9,762 nt of DNA from positions 1-9,762 of the forward strand of contig JAFQJX010000028.1 of NCBI GenBank assembly GCA_017397205.1, in the 5' to 3' direction. A program made the translations under genes and the position numbers. The DNA comes from Clostridia bacterium. Lineage in GTDB: Bacteria; Bacillota; Clostridia; Oscillospirales; CAG-272. Positions 5,410-9,762 of the stretch are shown piece after piece (the stretch's first letter is position 1; every line of letters begins with the position of its first letter). The notes below the pieces were generated by a model. That model saw only the letters and a program-made list of their open reading frames with translations, made no database searches and was not told the DNA's origin.

Positions 5410-5481
5410 TGAATTGCCCTTGCGGGCATGAATTGGCTTGCGCCGTGAATTGCACCTGTGGCGCATAAATTGCCTTCGGCA
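5410..5481. repeat. Four tandem 16-20 bp units, each with an internal hairpin
   Basis: Units start with TGAATTG or TAAATTG at 5410, 5429, 5446 and 5466, with lengths 19, 17, 20 and 16. Each can fold on itself while the stem bases differ: TGCCC/GGGCA in unit 1, GGC/GCC in unit 2, TGCACC/GGCGCA (one mismatch) in unit 3 and TGCC/GGCA in unit 4. ACGGCGCAA (5401-5409) can also pair with TTGCGCCGT (5438-5446), enclosing unit 1. The array lies just after the unknown gene ending at 5396. Confidence 0.6.
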
Positions 5482-5492
5482 TTGAACAGTGA

Positions 5493-5525
5493 GGATGCGT
5501 CGCGCGCGACGCATCCGCCCGTTTT
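5493..5525 (+). terminator. Perfect GC-rich palindrome, probable terminator
   Basis: Bases 5493-5516 are a perfect 24-bp palindrome with arms GGATGCGTCGCG and CGCGACGCATCC. CGCCCGTTTTCC follows, giving only a short T-run (TTTT at 5522-5525). It lies between the gene ending at 5396 and the promoter at 5547, so termination is the simplest role. The perfect dyad could also be a protein-binding site. Confidence 0.6.
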
Positions 5526-5546
5526 CCCCCTTGTTTTCCGAGATGC

Positions 5547-5575
5547 TTGATTTTTGCCCCCCGTTAGACTATAAT
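5547..5575 (+). promoter_or_regulatory. Promoter of the CPBP-tadA-rimM-trmD operon
   Basis: TTGATT (5547-5552), a 17-bp spacer and a perfect TATAAT (5570-5575). The start would be near 5582, giving a leader of about 67 bases. That leader contains an inverted repeat CCGCGCGC (5588-5595) / GCGCGCGG (5613-5620), a stable hairpin ahead of the ribosome binding site. Confidence 0.75.
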
Positions 5576-5648
5576 GAATAAAAACAACCGCGCGCGCGTG
5601 CCGCGCACCGAGGCGCGCGGAAACGGGAGCAAAAAGGGGGAAACGGAG

Positions 5649-6476
5649 ATGAAGCAATCCTGTCAGGCACTGTTCGTTCTGACCTTTGTCTACGTAGGCG
5701 TCTTTTCCCTCTCCTCGCTCGTGCCTCTGCCGTGGGTAGGCGTGCTGCTTGAGGTTGCCGCCGTGGGAGCCGCCCTGCTTGTCAGTCGCCGCACCCTGCT
5801 TTGCAAGGCGGCGCCCGAGGACGTCGGCATCGGCTTTTCTCTGCGACCCGTTCTGCCATCGCTTCCACTTCTGCCCCTGTTTCTTGCCCTTGTGATTGGG
5901 CTGTCGCTCGGGTGCGAGAAGCTCGGCTCCCTCGTCGGCTATGACGGTGCCTATGACTACGGGGACAGCTTCTGGCTTTGCCTACTGACCTCCGCCCTCC
6001 TACCTGCCGTCACCGAGGAGCTGTTCTGCCGCTACGTATTTCTGCGCCGCCTGACGCCCTACTCTCCCATGGGTGCGGTGCTTGCCTCCGCCCTGTTCTT
6101 TGCGTTTCTGCACGGAAACCTCGTGCAAATTCCCTACGCCTTCGTCGCGGGCGTGCTGCTGGGTGGGCTTGCCGTAGCAAGCGGCTCCGTCCTGCCAGGG
6201 ATGCTGTTCCATTTTGCCAACAACGCCCTTTCCATTTCACTTCACTTCATTGGCGACGGCGTTTTCGGCGTGCTCCTCCCCTATCTTCTTGCGCTTGCCT
6301 GCCTTGTGGGGCTGACCCTGCTGCTGGTGTTCCGTCGGCGGTATGCGGTGGGCGTGCGGCGCCTCCTTGAGAGACGGGAGCTCACCTCCGCCCAAACGGT
6401 CGGACAGGTGCTTGCCTCCCCGTGCCTGATTTTTCTTTTGATTTTCGCCGTCCAGGCGGTTTTGCGAGGTGTGTGA
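5649..6476 (+). CDS. CPBP (CAAX-type) family intramembrane metalloprotease
   Basis: About 275 residues from the ATG at 5649, with AAAAAGGGGG ending at 5640 as ribosome binding site. The ATG at 5574 overlaps the promoter's -10 and cannot be used from it. The protein is very hydrophobic, with about eight membrane segments. It carries the three CPBP (ABI) motifs: EELFCR (E123, E124, R128), FAFLH (H155) and HFANN (H188, N192). These build the active site of glutamate-type intramembrane proteases related to Rce1. Bacterial members are linked to bacteriocin immunity and peptide or protein processing, but the substrate is usually unknown. It is the first gene of an apparent operon; its stop overlaps the tadA start. 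Co-transcription with tRNA-modification genes looks like positional linkage rather than a shared pathway. Confidence 0.9.
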   Translation: MKQSCQALFVLTFVYVGVFSLSSLVPLPWVGVLLEVAAVGAALLVSRRTLLCKAAPEDVGIGFSLRPVLPSLPLLPLFLALVIGLSLGCEKLGSLVGYDGAYDYGDSFWLCLLTSALLPAVTEELFCRYVFLRRLTPYSPMGAVLASALFFAFLHGNLVQIPYAFVAGVLLGGLAVASGSVLPGMLFHFANNALSISLHFIGDGVFGVLLPYLLALACLVGLTLLLVFRRRYAVGVRRLLERRELTSAQTVGQVLASPCLIFLLIFAVQAVLRGV

Positions 6477-6946
6477 TGACTGAACAGGACAAGCTCTATA
6501 TGAATACCTGCATTGCCCTCGCAAGCGAGGCGGCGGCGCGTGACGAGGTTCCCGTGGGTGCCCTGATTGTGCAAGGGGACCGCGTGATTGCAAGCGCGTC
6601 CAACACCCGTGAGGAGAGCAAATGCGCCACCCATCACGCCGAAATATTAGCCATTGAGGAGGCGTGCCGCACGCTTGGCGGCTGGCGCCTGCCGAATTGC
6701 ACCCTCTACGTCACGCTGGAGCCCTGCCCCATGTGCGCGGGCGCCGCAATCAACGCCCGCATTGACCGCGTGGTATACGGTGCGCCCGACCCCAAGGGTG
6801 GCGCGCTGGGGTCACTCGTCAACCTGGCAGAGGTGCCCTTCAACCACAAGCCCGAGGTGGAGGGGGGCGTGCTGGAGGCAGAGTGCGCCGAGGTACTCAC
6901 CTCCTATTTCCGCCGCAAAAGAAAGCCAAAGGAGGTCACGCCGTGA
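6476..6946 (+). CDS. tadA: tRNA-specific adenosine deaminase TadA
   Basis: The 156-residue protein deaminates adenosine-34 to inosine in the anticodon of tRNA-Arg(ACG), allowing wobble decoding of CGN codons. The zinc-dependent deaminase signature is complete: H54-A55-E56 (HAEILAIEEAC), with E56 as the proton shuttle, and PCPMCAGAAINARI with C84 and C87 as zinc ligands. VVYGAPDPKGGALGSL and the FNHKPEVEGGVLEAECAEVL segment are typical of TadA rather than of free-nucleoside deaminases. The basic tail YFRRKRKPKE may contact tRNA. The ATG at 6476 overlaps the CPBP stop (TGATG) with GCGAGGTG just upstream. A longer frame from 6422 lies within the previous gene. The stop overlaps the rimM start. 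Confidence 0.95.
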   Translation: MTEQDKLYMNTCIALASEAAARDEVPVGALIVQGDRVIASASNTREESKCATHHAEILAIEEACRTLGGWRLPNCTLYVTLEPCPMCAGAAINARIDRVVYGAPDPKGGALGSLVNLAEVPFNHKPEVEGGVLEAECAEVLTSYFRRKRKPKEVTP

Positions 6947-7452
6947 AGCAGCCCTATATTGAATGTGGAAAAATACTCACCACGCACGGCGTGCGCGGCG
7001 CTGTCAAGGTGGAGCCGTGGTGCGATGCACCCTCCGTCCTGACAGGACTGACATACGTCTATTTCAAAACCCCCACGGGCTATGAGGAGCACAAGCTTCT
7101 CGGCGGCTTCGTGCGCGGCTCGGGTGCCACCCTGACGCTGGAGGGCATTTCCACGCCCGAGGAGGCACAAAAGCTGCGAGGCCGCGTGCTGTATACACGC
7201 CGCGAGGAAATACCCGTCGCGGAGGGCGAGATGCTGCTCTGCGATATGATAGGCCTTCCCGTCATTGACAGACGGAGCGAACGGGTCTACGGCACGCTTG
7301 CGCGCATTGAGGACTCCCCTGCCGCCCCCCTGTACGTTGTCAGAACGGCGACGGGAGAGGTGTACCTCCCTGCCGTGCCCGCGTTCGTGAAGGAACTCAG
7401 TCCAAGCGGTATTTATATTGAGCCAATTGAGGGATTTTTTGATGAAGTTTAA
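6943..7452 (+). CDS. rimM: Ribosome maturation factor RimM
   Basis: The 169-residue protein begins at a GTG (6943) that overlaps the tadA stop, seven to eight bases after AAAGGAGG. The N-terminal RimM domain opens with MKQPYIECGKILTTHGVRGAVKV, where the GxIxxxHGxRGxVKV pattern is diagnostic. A PRC-barrel follows in the second half (EMLLCDMIGLPVIDRRSERVYGTL, then VYLPAVPAFVKEL). The end IEPIEGFFDEV matches the usual RimM C-terminus. RimM binds S19 in the 30S head and promotes its maturation. It is followed directly by trmD, the near-universal order. The usual rpsP and KH-domain genes upstream are absent; tadA takes their place. Confidence 0.95.
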   Translation: MKQPYIECGKILTTHGVRGAVKVEPWCDAPSVLTGLTYVYFKTPTGYEEHKLLGGFVRGSGATLTLEGISTPEEAQKLRGRVLYTRREEIPVAEGEMLLCDMIGLPVIDRRSERVYGTLARIEDSPAAPLYVVRTATGEVYLPAVPAFVKELSPSGIYIEPIEGFFDEV

Positions 7453-8197
7453 CATTCTGACCTTATTCCCCGATATGGTGGAGGGGGTGCTGTCCACCTC
7501 CATTATCGGGCGCGCGCGTCAGGCGGGTCTAATTGAAATTGCCACCCACCAGATACGCGATTACAGCGCCAACCGCCACCGCAACGTGGACGACACCCCC
7601 GCAGGGGGCGGCGTCGGCATGGTGATGACGGCACAGCCCATTTACGATTGCTACCTGGCGGCGGTCAAGGACAGCCCCGTGCCGCGCGAGGCGCGCCGCG
7701 TGATTTATCTCTCCCCCAAGGGGCGCGTGTTCAACCAGCAGATTGCCGAGGAGCTGTCCCATTACGGAGAGCTGGTGCTCCTGTGCGGCCACTACGAGGG
7801 CGTGGACCAGCGGGTGCTGGACGAAATCGTGGACGAGGAGCTTTCCGTCGGTGACTATGTGCTGACGGGCGGCGAGCTTCCCGCCTGCATCGTGGTAGAC
7901 GCCGTTGCACGCCTGCTGCCGGGCGTGCTTGCCGACCCTGCCTGCTACGAGGGAGAAAGCATTGCCACGGGGCTTCTGGAATACCCCCAATACACCAAGC
8001 CCGCCGTCTGGAACGAAAGGGAAATCCCCGCCGTTCTGCTCTCGGGCGACCACGCCAAGGTAGACGCCTGGCGCCAGGAGCAGTCCCTTGCCCTGACGCG
8101 TGAGCGCCGCCCCGACCTGTACGAGGCGTACCTCGCGGCGCATCCCCCCGTCCCTGCCAAGAAAAAAAGAAAAAAGGCGCCCCCCGGGGACGCCTGA
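7442..8197 (+). CDS. trmD: tRNA (guanine-N1-)-methyltransferase TrmD
   Basis: The 251-residue SPOUT methyltransferase makes m1G37 next to the anticodon of Leu, Pro and Arg tRNAs and so prevents +1 frameshifting. It starts MKFNILTLFPDMVEGVL at 7442, overlapping rimM by 11 bases, with only a weak TGAGGG upstream, which suggests coupling. RHRNVDDTPAGGGVGM is the family N-terminal loop. The knot that binds SAM has SPKGR, LCGHYEGVDQR (about residues 116-126) and SVGDYVLTGGELPA, followed by the conserved VVDAVARLLPGVL with the catalytic Asp. The tRNA-binding C-terminal part has LLSGDHAKVDAWRQEQSL. The last 20 residues (from about 232) are a Pro/Lys/Arg-rich tail encoded by a 63-bp repeat that recurs at 9247-9309, so the tail is probably not native to TrmD. 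The usual rplS is missing downstream. Confidence 0.96.
   Translation: MKFNILTLFPDMVEGVLSTSIIGRARQAGLIEIATHQIRDYSANRHRNVDDTPAGGGVGMVMTAQPIYDCYLAAVKDSPVPREARRVIYLSPKGRVFNQQIAEELSHYGELVLLCGHYEGVDQRVLDEIVDEELSVGDYVLTGGELPACIVVDAVARLLPGVLADPACYEGESIATGLLEYPQYTKPAVWNEREIPAVLLSGDHAKVDAWRQEQSLALTRERRPDLYEAYLAAHPPVPAKKKRKKAPPGDA
8135..8197. repeat. 63-bp dispersed repeat, copy A (inside the trmD 3' end)
   Basis: Identical to 9247-9309 except at one base (T at 8155, C at 9267). It ends exactly at the trmD stop codon. On the minus strand it reads AGGCGTCCCC...GGGGCGCCT followed by TTTTTTC and another T-run, an intrinsic-terminator form. It lies downstream of the leftward metal-transporter gene, beyond that gene's own hairpin. 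Confidence 0.85.
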
Positions 8198-8207
8198 TAC
8201 CAATTCA

Positions 8208-8275
8208 AAAAGCGCGAGTGGGTGACGTCCTTTTCGGTGCCTTTACGGTCTCCGCTAAGAGCATCCCCCACTCGC
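8208..8275 (-). terminator. Long-stem terminator of the ZIP gene
   Basis: GCGAGTGGG (8214-8222) and CCCACTCGC (8267-8275) pair perfectly and enclose 44 bases. On the minus strand the stem is followed by GCTTTTTG. It lies 22 bases beyond the stop of the leftward ZIP gene and between it and trmD. The enclosed part holds an 11-bp near-direct repeat (CCTTTTCGGTG at 8229, CCTTTACGGTC at 8240). The unusually long enclosed segment suggests a more complex fold than a simple terminator. Confidence 0.6.
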
Positions 8276-8297
8276 TTCCCATGCCTCTCCTTTTGTG

Positions 8298-9101
8298 TTA
8301 CCCTAACATCACGTCCAGCAGCATCATCACGGCAAAGCCAAGAACGATTCCCGCAGTTGCAAAATAAGGGTGCGTCTCTTGGCTTTTCTGGCACTCGGGA
8401 ATAAGCTCATGAACCGCGACCAAAATCATTGCTCCGGCAGCAAACGCAAGCGCGTACGGAAGAATCGCCTCCACGTAAACAACCAGCAACGCGCCCATCA
8501 CGCCGGCGATCGGCTCAACCATACCCGTGGCCTGACCGTACAAAAAGCTTTTTCGCCTTGAAAGCCCCTCTCTGCGGAGGGGAACGGAAACCGCCGCCCC
8601 CTCAGGAAAATTCTGCAGTCCAATTCCGACGGCGACCGTAATAGCGCCCATCAGGGCCTTGGCATCGTAGGCACCGCTCTGCAGAACGCCAAAGGCAACG
8701 CCGACCGCCAGACCCTCTGGGATATTATGCAGTGTAATAGACAAAATCAGCATGCCGATTCTGCCGAAGCGCGCATTTTTGCTATCCCCGGGGCTTGCGA
8801 GCCCCCGCCTTGTCAGCGATATGACCTTATCGCTGATCCACATGAACGTTGCACCGAACAGAAAGCCGACTGTAGCTACAAGGTAAGCAGGCAGCCCCGA
8901 TGCCACCTCCGCACGCTCTATGGCGGGCTGCAGAAGTGACCAGAAGCTTGCCGCAATCATCACACCGGAGGCAAATCCGAGCATCAGGTTAAATACCCTT
9001 TGCTCAGGGGACTTGAAAAAGACCACCGTTGCAGCACCAAGAGCGGTTACAAGCCACGTTCCAAGCGTTGCAAGCAGCGCCATCAATACAACAGGGTTCA
9101 T
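8298..9101 (-). CDS. ZIP family metal transporter
   Basis: The 267-residue integral membrane protein belongs to the ZIP family, GufA/ZupT-like branch, which imports zinc and other divalent metals. It has about eight hydrophobic segments. Helix IV carries the metal-site motif HNIPEG (H125, N126, P128, E129) and helix V the related QNFPEG (Q163, N164, E167). A third polar pair, HELIPE, sits near residue 230. A basic, Ser-rich cytoplasmic loop (about residues 96-114) separates helices III and IV, shorter than in ZIPs with a His-rich loop. The start ATG at 9101 follows AAGGAGGT (9114-9107). The gene is convergent with trmD. A perfect inverted repeat at 9123-9158, just upstream, may be an operator for a metal-responsive repressor. 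Zinc versus manganese or iron specificity cannot be told from the sequence. Confidence 0.93.
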   Translation of the reverse strand: MNPVVLMALLATLGTWLVTALGAATVVFFKSPEQRVFNLMLGFASGVMIAASFWSLLQPAIERAEVASGLPAYLVATVGFLFGATFMWISDKVISLTRRGLASPGDSKNARFGRIGMLILSITLHNIPEGLAVGVAFGVLQSGAYDAKALMGAITVAVGIGLQNFPEGAAVSVPLRREGLSRRKSFLYGQATGMVEPIAGVMGALLVVYVEAILPYALAFAAGAMILVAVHELIPECQKSQETHPYFATAGIVLGFAVMMLLDVMLG

Positions 9102-9118
9102 ATTGTACCTCCTTTATA

Positions 9119-9158
9119 ATTATATTTTTGAAGGAGATATTGTGTGCCTTCAAAAATA
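9119..9158 (-). promoter_or_regulatory. Inverted repeat and -10-like box upstream of the ZIP gene
   Basis: TATTTTTGAAGG (9123-9134) and CCTTCAAAAATA (9147-9158) form a perfect 12-bp inverted repeat with a 12-base spacer. A minus-strand TATAAT (9124-9119) overlaps its edge. No good -35 is found 17 bases upstream, and initiation from this -10 would start within the ribosome binding site, so the true promoter is uncertain. The repeat fits either an operator or a leader hairpin. Confidence 0.45.
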
Positions 9159-9183
9159 CAACGAAGGTCCGCTTTAAAAGCCG

Positions 9184-9216
9184 CGCCCTCGCTCCAAATC
9201 GGAGCGAGGGCGGTTT
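9184..9216. terminator. GC-rich hairpin, possible terminator
   Basis: CGCCCTCGCTCC (9184-9195) and GGAGCGAGGGCG (9201-9212) form a perfect 12-bp stem with loop AAATC. GTTTTA follows on the plus strand and GCGGCTTTT on the minus strand, both weak tails. It sits upstream of the ZIP gene, downstream of the 63-bp repeat on the minus strand, where it could block leftward read-through. Confidence 0.5.
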
Positions 9217-9246
9217 TATCAAAAGTGCAAGCCGAGGGGGCGGAGG

Positions 9247-9309
9247 GCGGCGCATCCCCCCGTCCCCGCCAAGAAAAAAAGAAAAAAGGCGCCCCCCGGG
9301 GACGCCTGA
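9247..9309. repeat. 63-bp dispersed repeat, copy B (intergenic)
   Basis: Matches 8135-8197 at 62 of 63 positions. Read on the minus strand it gives AGGCGTCCCC/GGGGCGCCT with a T-tract, and lies just after the terminator of the SGNH gene. GTATCA occurs just outside both copies on that side, with eight extra bases here, so the homology may extend slightly further. Confidence 0.85.
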
Positions 9310-9320
9310 CCCCATGATAC

Positions 9321-9356
9321 AAAAAGAGCAGAGAATGACCTCATTCTCTGCTCTTT
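9321..9356 (-). terminator. Intrinsic terminator of the SGNH gene
   Basis: AAAGAGCAGAGAATGA (9323-9338) and TCATTCTCTGCTCTTT (9341-9356) form a perfect 16-bp inverted repeat. On the minus strand the stem runs into TTTTT before GTATC. It begins 13 bases after the stop of the leftward gene ending at 9369. Confidence 0.88.
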
Positions 9357-9368
9357 CCTTTGGGTGCC

Positions 9369-9762
9369 TTACAGAATCTGCCTGTCTACGCCAATGGCGC
9401 GGAACAGCTCCCTGATAATCAGGAGGCACGCCACCTGCGAGGGGTGCACTCTGTCCCAGCCAAGATAGGAGGAGTGGCGGTAGCGCAGGTATTCGTCAAA
9501 GGGTGCCTGCATGTCCACGCACAAAATGCCGCGGCTCTCGCAGATGCGCTTCATGGCAGCGCCATATTCGTCCATTCTGATTCTCATAGGGTCGCTTTTC
9601 AGGGGCTCCATAAAGAAGGGGGTCAGGAAAATCATCTTGGCGCCTGCCGCCTCAGTTTTGTCAATCATCTCGTTGAGGTTGCGGCGGTACTCGTTGAGAT
9701 CCGCCGCCTGCTCGGGAATGGTGGGGGCATCCATCTGGCGCCAGATGTCGTTGACGCCAATC
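9369..9762 (-). CDS. SGNH/GDSL-type hydrolase, C-terminal part
   Basis: The frame is open through the right edge, so the N-terminal part with the catalytic Ser block (GDS) is outside the window. The visible 130 or so residues start IGVNDIWRQMDAP, the GxND block whose Asn helps form the oxyanion hole. A helix follows (LNEYRRNLNEMIDKTEAAGAK), then the strand MIFLTPFF and CVDMQAPFDEYL. The last block WDRVHPS carries the catalytic Asp-x-x-His pair. This matches bacterial SGNH esterases of the acetylxylan esterase/lysophospholipase-like type, which hydrolyse ester bonds on carbohydrates or lipids. The exact substrate is not readable. The internal ATG at 9734 is not the start, because the GVND block precedes it. 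Two terminator-like structures follow at 9321-9356 and 9273-9309. Confidence 0.9.
   Translation of the reverse strand, partial: IGVNDIWRQMDAPTIPEQAADLNEYRRNLNEMIDKTEAAGAKMIFLTPFFMEPLKSDPMRIRMDEYGAAMKRICESRGILCVDMQAPFDEYLRYRHSSYLGWDRVHPSQVACLLIIRELFRAIGVDRQIL

Noticed and set aside
5410..5481. A short CRISPR array
   Set aside because: The units are only 16-20 bases, the conserved part is 7-8 bases, there are no spacer-length unique segments and no cas genes nearby.
5574..5648. A 25-codon N-terminal extension of the CPBP protease
   Set aside because: Its ATG overlaps the TATAAT box of the likely promoter, and the extension is hydrophilic with no ribosome binding site.

Overview
The window looks like chromosomal DNA of a GC-rich Gram-positive Clostridia-type bacterium (Bacillota, plausibly a gut Oscillospiraceae-like lineage). 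The grounds are strong AGGAGG ribosome binding sites, sigma-A-type promoters with 17-bp spacers, GTG/ATG starts, a PadR-DUF1700-DUF4097 operon, and LuxS next to MTA/SAH nucleosidase. The first ~550 bases are clearly more AT-rich than the rest and probably belong to a mobile or otherwise accessory region; this assignment is inference.

Layout. (1) 1-75: the first 25 codons of a leftward gene, preceded by a terminator-like hairpin. (2) 76-600: no convincing protein gene, but a good rightward promoter (151-179), a row of inverted repeats (365-474) and a strong terminator (463-527), together a candidate structured RNA. (3) 611-2891: a rightward operon of a PadR repressor, a DUF1700/HAAS membrane protein, a DUF4097 beta-repeat protein and an ASCH-domain protein. 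(4) 2993-3415: a leftward DUF2752 membrane protein, divergent from (5) luxS-mtnN (3578-4731), the S-adenosylhomocysteine detoxification/AI-2 pair, closed by a clear terminator. (6) 4851-5396: an unrecognised basic protein, followed by a small array of hairpin repeats and a perfect GC-rich palindrome. (7) 5649-8197: a CPBP (CAAX-type) membrane protease, tadA, rimM and trmD with overlapping ends, a tRNA-modification and ribosome-maturation operon. (8) 8298-9101: a leftward ZIP-family metal transporter convergent with trmD. (9) 9369-9762: the C-terminal part of a leftward SGNH/GDSL hydrolase, cut by the window edge.

How the genes work together. MTAN cleaves S-adenosylhomocysteine to S-ribosylhomocysteine and LuxS converts that to homocysteine plus the AI-2 precursor, so the pair forms a two-step pathway. 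TadA makes inosine-34 in tRNA, TrmD makes m1G37, and RimM helps mature the 30S subunit. The PadR operon is probably an autoregulated envelope-associated module whose ligand is unknown.

The least explained signals are non-coding: the promoter-hairpin-terminator block at 151-527, the hairpin array at 5410-5481, and a 63-bp near-identical repeat found both inside the 3' end of trmD and beyond the SGNH gene. No clear defence system, CRISPR array, tRNA or rRNA is visible.
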